Positions 16,327-25,982 are shown, counted from the stretch's first letter. The stretch: DNA of 64,000 nt from Rhodohalobacter sp. SW132 (GCF_003390325.1 NZ_QUOK01000012.1:62001-126000); one strand, 5' to 3'. Numbers and translations are program-made. Notes: generated from the letters alone by a model not told the origin.

Positions 16327-17817
16327 ATGTTTTCAATAAACAGGTTTACTCTTTCAATACTTCTTCTCTCCACCCTCCTCCTATTTTCCCTGACCGCATG
16401 CTCGGCTGACACTGACGATGACAGCGATCACGACGCGGGTCCGTCGGCAGATGCGCCGGAACTACTGATTCCGGCATCAATCTCCGCGGATATTGAACCT
16501 CAGTTTGAAAATGACAATCTCTACCTCAACGATTACAGCAATTTCCTCCACGCCGTGCAAATTATGGCCACTGTCTCCCGCGATTCAGAGTATGGCCATG
16601 AGGCGTACCGGCCCGATCTATACACCGACGGCATGAGCCGTAATGCGGAACTGTTCCTCGAACTCACCGCAATGATCGACTACCACTTTAACGATGAAGG
16701 GAAGATTGCGCCCCGACTGAAGCCATCCGGCGACGGCTATGCAGCGGCCGGTGATCCCGAGCTCTCCATCTATCCGCACCTGGTTTACGCCTATCACATC
16801 CATCACCGAAGCGGCCGTTTCGACTACGATCCCACCCTTTATGAACGCCTCAACCGTGAGGCAACCAACTACCTGGTTACCCCGGGTCGCTACCTGTTAG
16901 ACGAACACTACCGGGACGGGTTCTTTCACGACTCCAACGGCGACACCAACAGCCGGAGCATGAGTTACGGGCTGGGTGGACTGCACGGCCACGCATACGC
17001 ATGGATCGTCTGGAAAAAGCCGGGCGGAGAAGATACCATGGGCGTGCTGCCGCAATCCTCGCTGGAGCATTTTATGGGGTACAGCCCGGAGAGCATGACC
17101 GATATCTACAGAGAAATCGCCCGAACCCTGGATGAGGCGTGGGATGGTGAGCGCACCATCTATGATTTTGATGACGGCACCACCTGGCCGCTCGACGCCG
17201 TGGGCGCGCTTATTCGCGGGAAAAAAGCGATGTACGATATGCTCTGGATGTTTGGCGATGATGATGACCGGGAGATGGCCCGGACAGTTTTTGACCGGAC
17301 TGCCGCGATCCTTGAATCGGTGGCCGGCCTGGCCGAGTCGTGGGGCATGCCTGCAGAGATCGAGTTCACCGGCGATGGCGCTGTGGCAGCATCAGATATT
17401 GTAAATCTGTACGACTGGTATCAGTTCCTGAACCACCTGGGCGGCGGCTACGGCTTCGACCGCGAACGTGACGGTACCGCGATGTTCATCACCGACCATC
17501 GCGAGGACCTGTTTGACCTGATCGGTGAGCTCTCTGATAACGCACTTCTGGGCGTGATGGAGCATCATCTGAATGAAGAGGGACGTCTGATCACCTCCGT
17601 GAACTACAGCGATGGATCTCCGGCCGATGAACGAATGACTGTCTCCACCGCCGGGATGTTCATCGCCACTGCCGGGAACATCTACCGGAAAGGCGATTCA
17701 TTCGAACGCGCCTCCGACTGGGATTCCGTATCTGATGAAATAGCCGCCCGCAGCCGTGAGCTTTTTGACCTGAAGTTTGATCATTTTGAGCTGATGCTTG
17801 AAGTGGTAAAGGATTAA
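16327..17817 (+). CDS. Lipoprotein of unknown function, possibly helical-barrel fold
   Basis: The 496-residue protein starts with a signal peptide and lipobox (LLLFSLTAC; Cys25), then an acidic linker, so it should be a membrane-anchored lipoprotein outside the cytoplasm. The rest is rich in Trp, Tyr, His and Asp with repeated helical segments (HLVYAYHIHHRSGRFDYDP, MLWMFGDDDDREMARTVFDR, NLYDWYQFLNHLGGGYGFDR), which resembles alpha/alpha-barrel enzymes or their relatives; no catalytic motif is certain. The coding region is visibly more GC-rich than its neighbours. It is a single gene flanked by repeats on both sides. I do not recognise the family. Confidence 0.75.
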   Translation: MFSINRFTLSILLLSTLLLFSLTACSADTDDDSDHDAGPSADAPELLIPASISADIEPQFENDNLYLNDYSNFLHAVQIMATVSRDSEYGHEAYRPDLYTDGMSRNAELFLELTAMIDYHFNDEGKIAPRLKPSGDGYAAAGDPELSIYPHLVYAYHIHHRSGRFDYDPTLYERLNREATNYLVTPGRYLLDEHYRDGFFHDSNGDTNSRSMSYGLGGLHGHAYAWIVWKKPGGEDTMGVLPQSSLEHFMGYSPESMTDIYREIARTLDEAWDGERTIYDFDDGTTWPLDAVGALIRGKKAMYDMLWMFGDDDDREMARTVFDRTAAILESVAGLAESWGMPAEIEFTGDGAVAASDIVNLYDWYQFLNHLGGGYGFDRERDGTAMFITDHREDLFDLIGELSDNALLGVMEHHLNEEGRLITSVNYSDGSPADERMTVSTAGMFIATAGNIYRKGDSFERASDWDSVSDEIAARSRELFDLKFDHFELMLEVVKD

Positions 17818-18581
17818 ACAAGACCTGCCAGAGTGCGAACACAGAGAGCTCCTGGCAGAGTTTTGTGGTTGTTATAGGGCGGCGGAGTGAGGGGGAGAAA
17901 GAAGAGGGTGCGGAAGGCCGGAGACCGGAGAAATATCACGGCTGTACGCGGCGCTGCCGTGTACCTGGTTCAACTGTTGAGTGTTATGCGCCGCGCTTCC
18001 CTTTCAGCGCCAATTGTCATCCTGCCTGTCCCGGGCTTTGTCCCGGGGACCGGAGGCGTGTTTCTCGCCGGAGCGGAAGGATCTCCCTGTTATCGGCAGG
18101 AGTTTTGAAAAAGCGTTGTTTATAATAGATCCAATCAACAGGGAGATGTCTCGGCTTCGGTACGCAAAATCGCGTGCCTTCGCTCGACATGACAGTGCGT
18201 TTTGGGGAGAAGGGGCGGCGTCCAACGATCTGTTACTTGCACCATTCAGTGTCACGCCGCCAGAATAATTTCCCCGGCCGCTTTTCTCAATATGATTTAC
18301 CTGTCAATAATAGTTCATCAACATATTAAAAATTATATATTAGACAACATCAGTGTATCATTACCTATATAATAGAAATTCTATTTGGCCGAGTGGGGCA
18401 GATGCCTGTATATTATCAGGAGTTGCTTGAAATAAAGCCCGCCTCTTTAGCAACAGTCTATCTCCCCGTCTCCCGGATGGACCTATAACCACATAGCCAA
18501 TACACCGATCACCATCTCCTAACGAAGAAAAACGCCTCCATGAAACGTCTCTCACTTATAAAACCGGTGATCCCCTTTATG
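17818..18581. repeat. Intergenic region with composite repeat C-B (copy 3)
   Basis: No gene. Module C runs about 17900-18290 (with GCGCCGCGCTTCCCTTTCAG, CTGTCCCGGGCTTTGTCCCG, CGCTCGACATGACAGTGCG and a CACGCCGCCAGAATAATTTC end). An AT-rich spacer (18290-18355, AACATATTAAAAATTATATA) follows, then module B (18355-18452). Several overlapping frames on both strands exist here only because the repeat is GC-rich; none resembles a protein. Confidence 0.75.
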
Positions 18582-19025
18582 TTATATTTGCGAATAGGCT
18601 GTGCTTTTCATATAAACTGATTCGATACTTCTGACAATTGGCCCATCCCGTCGGGATTTTTCATAGACGGATTGCCATTCCGGGTCCGCCCTGAATGCAT
18701 CCCAGCTATTTTCTGCGGCCTCTGTGCTTTCGTGGGAGAGGATGTATATAAGGGTATTATCTTTAAGCTCGGGATCTTCAGGTACCCAGTAGCCGATGTT
18801 TTTCATGCCATGTTTTTCAAAAAATGCCATAGTATGATTCTCAAAACGCTGATGCAGATCATCCAGTTTACCATCGTGTGTTGTGTAGGTACGCATCTCA
18901 AATACACGGGTTTCTGAAACTGCCTGTTGAGCAGAATCAGACTGGGCGGTTTCTGCACACCCGGTAACGGAAATAACGATGGCTATACATGCAACAAAAA
19001 GGAACAGAGGCTTAAATATTTTCAT
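18582..19025 (-). CDS. NIPSNAP-family lipoprotein
   Basis: This 147-residue protein has a signal peptide with lipobox ISVTGC (Cys23) and a NIPSNAP (ferredoxin-like, dimeric alpha/beta barrel) domain: VFEMRTYTTHDGKLDDLHQR, FFEKHGMKNIGYWVPED, and the W-containing helix ENSWDAFRADPEWQSVYEKS. NIPSNAP proteins are structural relatives of heme or quinol mono-oxygenase folds with poorly known roles; secreted forms are common in Bacteroidota. It is monocistronic with repeats on both sides. The domain call is firm; the biochemical role is unknown. Confidence 0.88.
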   Translation of the reverse strand: MKIFKPLFLFVACIAIVISVTGCAETAQSDSAQQAVSETRVFEMRTYTTHDGKLDDLHQRFENHTMAFFEKHGMKNIGYWVPEDPELKDNTLIYILSHESTEAAENSWDAFRADPEWQSVYEKSRRDGPIVRSIESVYMKSTAYSQI

Positions 19026-20104
19026 GGAAAAAGTTTAAATTAGGTTTTTATACGCTGAAGGTTACAAAAAATTCAGGCAGGATAAATTAGAATTGCGGTA
19101 AAATAATAACCTGTAGTCATTTGGATTAATCTTGACGCGGCAAGTTCGGTTTGAGGAACCAGCCTTCATAGAACCGTTTCTCATTCAAATAGTTCTGTAC
19201 TCCTCTTTTTCAGATTATACCATCCGTTTGTCATGAAGGGCGGCGCGGAAACGCCTTCAGTAAGGACGCACATCACTCCAGATAATGTTTCAACCTATTT
19301 CAGTATTAGCCCCGGCTTCGGAACCGGGTAAAGCATTTGGGATCTTGGTGGCTGGGTCAATGGGTAAAAGAGGGAGAGAAGGGGAGAGTTTGATTCAATC
19401 CGCTTTTCCTGCCTGTCCCGGGTTTTGTCCCGGTAACCGCAGGGCTGCTTTTCGGCCAGAGCGGAGCTCATCTTTTCACTTCGTGGGGAAAAAATGAGCC
19501 CCGCGAAGCGATATCTCCTTAATCATGGAAGAAGTTTTGACAAGGCGTTGTTTGGATTGGTCCCAAGCAACGGGAGATGTCTCGGCTCATCCCGCCGAAA
19601 AGCACGTCAGGATTCGCTCGACATGACAGTGCGTTTTGGGGAGAAGGGGCGGCGTTCAACGATCTCTTATTTTCACCATTCAGTGTCACACCGCCAGAAT
19701 AATTTCCCCGGGCCGCTTTTCTCAATATGATTTACCTGTCAATAATAGATTATCAACATATTAAAAATTATAGATTATACTACATCAGTATATTATTACC
19801 TATACAATAGAAATTCTATTTGGCCGTGTGGAGCAAATGCCTGTATATTATCAGGAGTTGCTTCAAACAAAGCCCTTCTTCTTGAGCAACGGTACTTTTT
19901 CTCTCTCTCTGCTTCTACACTTTCTACATTATTAATCGCTGAAAGAATTCTGTTGTGGAATTGTGAAGTGCTGCGCCTGGCGTTTTGCCAGTTTCGACTA
20001 ATAGGGGCGATATCTCCTTTTTATCGGAAGGAGTTTTGAAAAGACGTTGCACATGAATGATTTAAAACCGTAATATATGGGGTTAGAAATCTGACTTCTA
20101 TGCG
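19026..20104. repeat. Intergenic region with composite repeat C-B-A (copy 4)
   Basis: About 1.08 kb without a gene. Positions 19026-19350 hold nothing recognised beyond the likely NIPSNAP promoter. Module C runs about 19360-19735, with the GGGCTCATCTTTTC hairpin and CTCGACATGACAGTGCGTTT. An AT-rich spacer follows (19735-19790), then module B (19790-19890), a pyrimidine-rich link (CTCTCTCTGCTTCTACACTT at about 19899-19918) and module A (about 19950-20000). The composite unit is nearly repeated at 20900-21640. Confidence 0.75.
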
Positions 20105-20572
20105 CTATTGTTCACCGGCTTCTTTCATGATGGTGATAAGGAGGTTTTTATCAATTCTGAAATTAGTTTTATTAACCTTTCTAAGAATGGGCTTTACGCT
20201 GGGAATAATTCCTTCTTTTTTTGCTCGAAGAATTAAACCTAAAGTACCTGAATAACGCACCTTGAGCTTTTCAGCAGCTCTTCTTCCTTTAAGGTCGTCT
20301 ATAATTACAATTGAATTGTTGATTGAAAGAGATAAGGCAAGAACGCTCGTTTCTCCTCTGTCAAGTTTCAGTTTGTTTACTTTCCGATACAGACCTGGGA
20401 GTGGTTTTTCGATTTTTATCCATTCCGGAAGAGTTTTCCTGAACTCTTTCGCCACCTTTGAAGTTGTAACTATATTTCTGCCAGGAAGTTTCAAGAGCCC
20501 AAGTTCATCAATTTTGGAAAGGAGAATCAGGCAACTTGTATCTGGAAGAATGGAATCAGAATTGTTCTGCAT
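20105..20572 (-). CDS. PIN-domain protein (DUF3368 type), toxin of a toxin-antitoxin pair
   Basis: This 155-residue protein starts ILPDTSCLILLSKIDELGLL, the first strand of a PIN fold with its catalytic Asp, and continues with LDRGETSVLALSL and IVIIDDLKGRRAAEKL, the acidic positions of the DUF3368 branch. PIN proteins of this branch act as RNases paired with UPF0175 proteins. The start overlaps the end of the UPF0175 gene by 17 bp, so both are made from one transcript. All expected acidic positions appear present. The RNA target cannot be told from sequence. Confidence 0.88.
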   Translation of the reverse strand: MQNNSDSILPDTSCLILLSKIDELGLLKLPGRNIVTTSKVAKEFRKTLPEWIKIEKPLPGLYRKVNKLKLDRGETSVLALSLSINNSIVIIDDLKGRRAAEKLKVRYSGTLGLILRAKKEGIIPSVKPILRKVNKTNFRIDKNLLITIMKEAGEQ

Positions 20573-20783
20573 CTCTGAGGATTTCAGAGGAAGAATAGTT
20601 GATCAGAGACACGCCGAAGCCGGAGAGTATATCGGCGAATTCTGTTTTTGACATACCTGCTAGCTCCGCCGCCTGGCCTAAAGTAAGCTTACCTGCCTCA
20701 TATAATTTGGCCGCAAGGAATTTTTTTGTTTCACCCTCATCAAGGTCAAAATCTTTGGGTATGTTTAGTGTGATCTCTTTCAT
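20556..20783 (-). CDS. UPF0175-family antitoxin
   Basis: The 75-residue protein has the UPF0175 layout: MKEITLNIPKDFDLDEGETK, then AAKLYEAGKLTLGQAAELAG with a helix-turn-helix, followed by MSKTEFADILSGFGVSLINY. It is the expected partner of the overlapping PIN gene and should neutralise it and bind its own promoter. The short AT-containing region upstream (20784-20860) is the probable promoter; I see no clear palindrome there. Confidence 0.88.
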   Translation of the reverse strand: MKEITLNIPKDFDLDEGETKKFLAAKLYEAGKLTLGQAAELAGMSKTEFADILSGFGVSLINYSSSEILRDAEQF

Positions 20784-21789
20784 GTCTGAAAGCTAATAAA
20801 AATTGGGTCAAATTACATCTTAATGAAAACAGTACAGAATCAATCTGTAGTCGTAAATGAATGATTGTTAAAAAAGAGAGGGAGTGAGGGGGAAATTGCT
20901 GGAGACGGAGGACCGGGGACCGAACATCATATCACGGCTGTACACAGCGCTGCCGTGTACCTGGTTAAACTGTTGAGTGTTGTGCGCCGCGCTTATTAAC
21001 CAATACCCACTGTCATATCGACCGGAGGGCCGCCTTTTGGCCCGGAGCGTAGCTCATCTTTTCCCCGCGAAGCGATATCTCCCTGCTATTGGAGGGAATT
21101 CTAAAAAAACCGTTGCTCAAGATGGATCTAAGAACGGGGCTCATCTTTTTCCCGCGAAGCGAAATGTCTCGACTACACACCTGAAAAGCACAGGTGTTTC
21201 GCTCGACATGACAGTGCGTTTTGGGGAGAAAGGGCGGCGTCCAACAATCTGTTACTTGCACCACTCTGTGTCAACCTCCAGGATATTTTTCCCCGGGCCG
21301 CTTTTTTTAATATGATTTACCTGTCAATAATAGATTATCAACATATTAAAAATTATAGATTATACTACATCAGTATATGATTACCTATACAATAGAAATT
21401 CTATTTGGCCGTGTGGGGCAAATGCCTGTATATTATGAGGAGTTGCTTCAAACAAAGCCCTTCTTCTTGAGCAACGGCATTTCTTCTCTCTCTGCTTCTA
21501 CACTTTCTACATTTTTAATCGCTGGCAGAATTCTGTTGTGGAATTGTTGAGTATTGCGCTGACGCGCAATGTTGAATTGTATCCCGTCATCGTCTGAAAT
21601 AATTCGTGACCAGGAAAGGCACCTGGGAATTGGTGAGGGAGAGACGGAGTGAAAAGGAGATGGATTGAGTGTTTGTATGTTTATTAGTGTGCTCAGTTCA
21701 ACAATTCAACTGCCTCTTCCCATCACTCCCTCGCTCTTTCACTCTATCTTTCAGTTGCATCTGATAACGGATAACCAATTTCCCAAAAA
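20784..21789. repeat. Intergenic region with composite repeat C-B-A (copy 5)
   Basis: About 1 kb without a gene. Module C runs about 20900-21310 (TATCACGGCTGTACACAGCG to CCCCGGGCCGCTT), followed by the AT-rich spacer (21310-21380), module B (21380-21476), the pyrimidine-rich link (21482-21520) and module A (about 21530-21620). The end 21620-21789 has the purine-rich tract and its pyrimidine counterpart. This copy and the one at 19360-20000 are alike along nearly their whole length. Confidence 0.78.
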
Positions 21790-22998
21790 CTAATTTCCGA
21801 TTAACCAATCACCTACTCCACCAAATTCTGCCAGGAATTCTTTAATCCCGACTACGTCAATTTTTTCGTGAACTGGATATCTGTCTGTTCCGGGGGTAAC
21901 GATGAAATTTTTAGTGGTTTGGTTGTCCTCAATTACATTGTGAAATCCCTTTGATGGTTTGGGTGACGGGTTGAGCTTTATTTCGATACACATCAGCGGC
22001 TTTTCATTTTGTACCACAACCAGATCTGCCTCCGCACCCTGGTGCGTTCGATAGAAGTAAAAGGTGTACTTGTCGGGTGCAGATGCCAAAATCTGTTGAA
22101 GGACAAATCCCTCCCAGGATCCACCCGCGGCCGGATGAGCACGAAGAGAATCCTCGTTGTCAATATCAAGCAGCGCATGAAGAACGCCTGTATCCCTGAT
22201 GTAGACCTTGGGTGATTTGACCAGCCTTTTTTTTACATTTCTGTGCCACGGCTGCACCCTGCGGATGATATAGGCGTGTTCCAGGTAGTCGAGATACTTT
22301 GAGATAGTGGGTGACGACACGCCGACAGAACGCGCCAGGTTCTCCTGGTTCAATAGCTGGCCGTTTTGATGAGCCAGCATTTTCAAAAAGTTTTTCAGTT
22401 TCCCAAGGTCGGTGTTCAATCCCAGAAGCGGAAGGTCCCGCTCGATCAGCGTGCGGACATAGTCCTGAAGCCACCGCTGGCTGTATGATCTGTTTTCACT
22501 CAAAAATGCTTCCGGAAATCCACCCCTGATCCAAAGCCTGCTGATATCAAATTGACCAGAAATTTCCTGCCATGTGAATGGCGGTAACTCTTCATATGTA
22601 ATCCGTCCAGCCAGTGATTCAGATGATTCACGTATTAAGACAGGAGATGCAGAACCCAGCAGCAGAAATCGACCGGGCCGCCGGTTGCGATCGATAACAG
22701 CCCGGAGAACGGGGAACAGATCAGGCCTGCGCTGAATTTCATCAATAATAATCAGGTGGTCATCAAACCGCTCGAAAAAAAGCTCGGGATCGGCGAGTTT
22801 GCCTTCGTCCCTGGGAGATTCGAGATCGAGGTGAACTGTATTTCCATCTCTGTTGGCTGCGACTCGTTTTGCAAGCGTAGTTTTTCCAACCTGCCGCGCA
22901 CCCGTTAACGCCACAACCGGAAAATTGGTTAACAAATCAAGCACTGCAGACTCTTTAGATCTCAAAATCATATTACCCATGAAAACCCCAATGATCAT
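21790..22998 (-). CDS. AAA ATPase with C-terminal DUF4143
   Basis: 402 residues. Walker A is GARQVGKTTLAKR (about 33-45), Walker B LIIIDEIQRRPDLFP, with a sensor-like LLLGSASPVLIRESSESLAG and the winged-helix plus DUF4143 half (SVGVSSPTISKYLDYLEHAY, FYRTHQGAEADLVV, IEIKLNPSPKPSKGFHN). The E-A-D and E-I-K residues match the restriction-like core of DUF4143. An alternative start at the Met of MGNMILRS (22974) is possible. It differs clearly from the ATPase at 10844, so the two are not recent duplicates. The gene is preceded by three CCATGA-type sites that could be a self-binding operator. Confidence 0.88.
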   Translation of the reverse strand: MIIGVFMGNMILRSKESAVLDLLTNFPVVALTGARQVGKTTLAKRVAANRDGNTVHLDLESPRDEGKLADPELFFERFDDHLIIIDEIQRRPDLFPVLRAVIDRNRRPGRFLLLGSASPVLIRESSESLAGRITYEELPPFTWQEISGQFDISRLWIRGGFPEAFLSENRSYSQRWLQDYVRTLIERDLPLLGLNTDLGKLKNFLKMLAHQNGQLLNQENLARSVGVSSPTISKYLDYLEHAYIIRRVQPWHRNVKKRLVKSPKVYIRDTGVLHALLDIDNEDSLRAHPAAGGSWEGFVLQQILASAPDKYTFYFYRTHQGAEADLVVVQNEKPLMCIEIKLNPSPKPSKGFHNVIEDNQTTKNFIVTPGTDRYPVHEKIDVVGIKEFLAEFGGVGDWLIGN

Positions 22999-23001
22999 TT
23001 T

Positions 23002-23066
23002 AAATTATCATGGTAAATATATATTTAAACCATGAAATATTAAAATTATGATTTAAATATTCATGG
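23002..23066. promoter_or_regulatory. Three inverted CCATGAWWATTT-type sites upstream of the DUF4143 ATPase
   Basis: AAATTATCATGG (23002-23013), CCATGAAATATT (23030-23041) and AAATATTCATGG (23055-23066) are one 12-bp motif in alternating orientation within an AT-rich segment. They start 4 bp from the first possible start codon of the minus-strand ATPase. This looks like an operator overlapping the promoter; the binding protein is unknown. Confidence 0.5.
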
Positions 23067-23084
23067 AACGGACATAGAAGTAAT

Positions 23085-23720
23085 GGAATGATGGGGAGAT
23101 TGCGAGAGGAAAAAATGACGGGAGACGGAGGACCGGGGACCGAATTTCATATCACGGCTGTACGCGGCGCTGCCGTGTATTGGTTCGACTGTTGTGTGTT
23201 ATGCGCCGCGCTTCCCTTTCAGCGTTCCTTGTCACCCCGCCTGCCCCGGGCTTTCTCCCGGGGAGCGCAGCCGAGGGGTCTCCTTGTTATTGGAGGGAAT
23301 TCTAAAAAAACCGTTGCTCAAGATGGATCTAAGAACGGGGAGATGTCTCGACTACACACCTGAAAAGCACAGGTGTTTCGCTCGACATGACATGATGCTT
23401 TTTTATGGAACGGCGGCGTATAAAAATCCCAACTGTGACTCACTCTTTCCTACGCCGCCAGACTCATTTTTCTTTCGCGGCGCTGCCGTGTATTGGTTCG
23501 ACTGTTGTGTGTTATGCGCCGCGCTTATTAACCAATACCCATTGTCATATCGACCGGAGGGCCGTCTTTTGGCCCGGAGCGGAGCTCATCTTTTCCCCGC
23601 GAAGCGATATCTCCCTGCTATTGGAGGGAATTCTAAAAAATCGTTGTTCAAGATGGATCTAAACGTGTAGATGTCTCGGCTTCGCACCGGAAATACACCG
23701 GTGCTTCGGATCGTGAGAAA
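23085..23720. repeat. Two module C repeats in tandem (copies 6 and 7)
   Basis: Copy 6 spans about 23110-23400 and copy 7 about 23480-23715. Both begin GCGGCGCTGCCGTGTATTGG followed by GTGTTATGCGCCGCGCTT and share ATTGGAGGGAATTCTAAAAA. Copy 7 resembles the module C copy at 20990-21180 more than it resembles copy 6 next to it, because both contain TTATTAACCAATACCCA. No gene is present. Confidence 0.7.
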
Positions 23721-23732
23721 CTGACACACTGT
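23721..23732. repeat. 12-bp direct repeat flanking the transporter gene (left copy)
   Basis: CTGACACACTGT here recurs exactly at 26187-26198, beyond the other end of the transporter gene. With one mismatch the match extends to AACTGACACACTGTARACCT. A second partial copy (CTGACACACTG) lies at 23744-23754. Confidence 0.45.
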
Positions 23733-23762
23733 AAACCTGTACCCTGACACACTGAAAAACTG

Positions 23763-25982
23763 TCAAGCCAATATATTTTCATTTCCGGAGTCGGCTACAA
23801 ATACGCAGGCAGACCGGGTGAGTTCAACATAGGATCGGAGTTCATCAAGTTTGGGGTCTTTGGTAAGCCCAAAGAAATCAACATCGGCCTGGGGCGCGGT
23901 CTGCAGGGCCTCTTCAAAAGTTCCGATTTCAACATGGGCTGATGCATCTTTCAGCCGTGCGACGTCGAGTAGATTTTCCAGGTATTGGTAGGCGTTTTCT
24001 ACCTGCGATTCTTCCACAACGGTAATGACCCGCATATCCGCATTCCAGTTTTTCTTTAGTTTATAGGCGGAAAGCAGCGCAAGGTCTACATTGCCGAGGT
24101 CCATGTTCAGGTCCCAATGCGGACTTTGCTCCCTGATCCAAACATTAACACTCGCCTGCCTGCCCAGCTGAGCCACAGGATCCTCAATATAGAGCTGAAT
24201 CCCCATATTATAATACCGGGCCTCATTGATAATCGTGTGAAGTTCATCATCTTTGTCTCTGTCGTTCGATACCCTGAGGAATAAAATATTAGGTTTAAAA
24301 AATGTGCCCTGAAAAGTTTGAAGTGAATTCAGTACGGCTTCTTTATAATTGGATGAGTCAATCACCGACCAGCGGGTGTACACATTTTCCCGGCTGAAGG
24401 AACTTGCCAGTGTGAAAAGGTCATCACGTAATTTATTGGTGCTCATTTTCTCTGCAATCCCAATCAGTTTGATGGAGCCTTTCGGGAAAACCAGATTACG
24501 GATCAGGCTGAAGCTGCCCCTGAGCTCGCGGGAACTTCGTACCGGCACCAGCAGGTTGGCTTTCCATGCACGCTGATTCTCTTCCGGAAGCAGCGACACC
24601 CGTTTTGCTGCCCACTCTGCCAGGGATACAAAAAGGCCGCTCCGCATGTCACCGTAGGGTACTTTTAGCTTTCGGTTGGTGAGATAGAAATAGGCGGCAA
24701 CCACAAACGCGATAGAGATTAACCCAAATGTAGCATTGATGATGAACATCGTAAAGAGGCAGCCGAGTGTGCCGATCAGAGGCACAAATCGAGGCACCGG
24801 GAAGGTGGGACGGAAGCTGACCATATCCATCCGCTGCTCAATCAATACCACCAGGTTGATCATCATGTATGTAATGAGAAAGAACATGGTGATGAGCGGG
24901 GCGATGGTGTTGAGGTCGCGTACCATAAGCGTGACAATCACAATGCCGCCGGTTAGCAGGATGGCGTTTCGGGGCTCACCATTTCCGGCAATTTTAGAGA
25001 AGATTTCTCCGCCGGGAAAGATTCGGTGATCGCCCAGTGCCTGCAGAATACGCGGGGCTCCAACAATGGAAGCCAGGGCGGAGGAGAACGTGGCGCCGAG
25101 GAGTCCCGCCAAAACAGCTGACGATGAGAAAGCGTAGTCGATCATCACGTTGTAGTTGCTTACAAGCTCATCGGGAGTGGCCACGCGCGATAGCCAGTAT
25201 GCGCTCAGAACATAAATCACATAACAGATCAGAACGGCGGAGATCGTACCGAGCGGGATCGATTTCTTCGGGTCTTTAAGTTCACCAGACATGTTGGCCC
25301 CGGCCATAATACCCGTGGCTGCAGGAAAGAAAACGGCAAATACGACCCAGAAACTGACTCCAGGAAAGTTATCCTCACTAGCACCCGGAAACTCACCAAT
25401 CCATTGCGGATCGTGCTCCATCACCCCAAAAAATACACTCGCACCAACGGAGAGCAGCGCGCCGATGATCACGGCCAGAATGACGTATTGAATGCGAAAC
25501 GCAAGCCGGGCGCTTAGAAAAGCCACGGTAAAAAGCAGGGCAAATACGGTGATGTCGACTATCAGTGCGTGATGTCCCGGAAAAATGTAGAGCCAGCCCT
25601 CTCTGAATCCGAAAATATACATTGTGATAGCAAAAGTTTGGGCCAGGTAGAGCGGGATTCCAACGCTGCCGCCAACTTCCAGCCCGAGTGATTGCGAGAT
25701 GATCGAATAGGCACCACCAGCTTTTATTCGAATATTGGTGGTAATGCACGACATGGATAAAGCCGTAAACGTAACGATGACAAAGGCAATCGTAACAATA
25801 CCCAGGCCGCCGAGCAGTCCCGCGTTCCCGATGACCCATCCGTGGCGAACAAAAAGAATAACGCCAAGAATCGTAAGAAGTGTAGGGACAAAAACACCGG
25901 CAAACGTTCCATACTTATTCTGAACGGTGGACTCTCGTTCATCCACCTGCTCTTGTAGTGACTCCGCTGATGACTCTGCCAT
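23763..25982 (-). CDS. SLC12-type amino acid/cation-chloride cotransporter family permease
   Basis: The 739-residue protein begins with a short acidic tail, then GTFAGVFVPTLLTILGVILF and VRHGWVIGNAGLLGGLGIV, the first helices of the SLC12 (Na-K-Cl cotransporter) branch of the APC superfamily. About 12 membrane segments reach to near residue 430, followed by a large soluble C-terminal domain (about 300 residues), as in eukaryotic and bacterial SLC12 proteins. TTNIRIKAGGAYSIISQSLG is a family hallmark. Substrate (K, Na, Cl or amino acids) cannot be read from the sequence. It is a single gene, divergent from the PAS kinase with 313 bp between them. Confidence 0.88.
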   Translation of the reverse strand: MAESSAESLQEQVDERESTVQNKYGTFAGVFVPTLLTILGVILFVRHGWVIGNAGLLGGLGIVTIAFVIVTFTALSMSCITTNIRIKAGGAYSIISQSLGLEVGGSVGIPLYLAQTFAITMYIFGFREGWLYIFPGHHALIVDITVFALLFTVAFLSARLAFRIQYVILAVIIGALLSVGASVFFGVMEHDPQWIGEFPGASEDNFPGVSFWVVFAVFFPAATGIMAGANMSGELKDPKKSIPLGTISAVLICYVIYVLSAYWLSRVATPDELVSNYNVMIDYAFSSSAVLAGLLGATFSSALASIVGAPRILQALGDHRIFPGGEIFSKIAGNGEPRNAILLTGGIVIVTLMVRDLNTIAPLITMFFLITYMMINLVVLIEQRMDMVSFRPTFPVPRFVPLIGTLGCLFTMFIINATFGLISIAFVVAAYFYLTNRKLKVPYGDMRSGLFVSLAEWAAKRVSLLPEENQRAWKANLLVPVRSSRELRGSFSLIRNLVFPKGSIKLIGIAEKMSTNKLRDDLFTLASSFSRENVYTRWSVIDSSNYKEAVLNSLQTFQGTFFKPNILFLRVSNDRDKDDELHTIINEARYYNMGIQLYIEDPVAQLGRQASVNVWIREQSPHWDLNMDLGNVDLALLSAYKLKKNWNADMRVITVVEESQVENAYQYLENLLDVARLKDASAHVEIGTFEEALQTAPQADVDFFGLTKDPKLDELRSYVELTRSACVFVADSGNENILA

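Noticed and set aside
17865-18268. Overlapping frames of 73-95 residues on both strands
   Set aside because: They lie in module C, which is GC-rich and non-coding; the same frames are broken in other copies of the repeat.
23194-23670. 158-residue frame on the + strand
   Set aside because: It runs through two tandem module C copies and translates the repeated DNA; no protein-like conservation.
10200-23715. CRISPR array in the repeat-rich region
   Set aside because: The repeats are long, unequal and unevenly spaced, with no short uniform repeat-spacer pattern and no cas genes.
25393-25839. 148-residue frame antisense to the SLC12 transporter
   Set aside because: A shadow of the transporter gene in another frame, with improbable composition.
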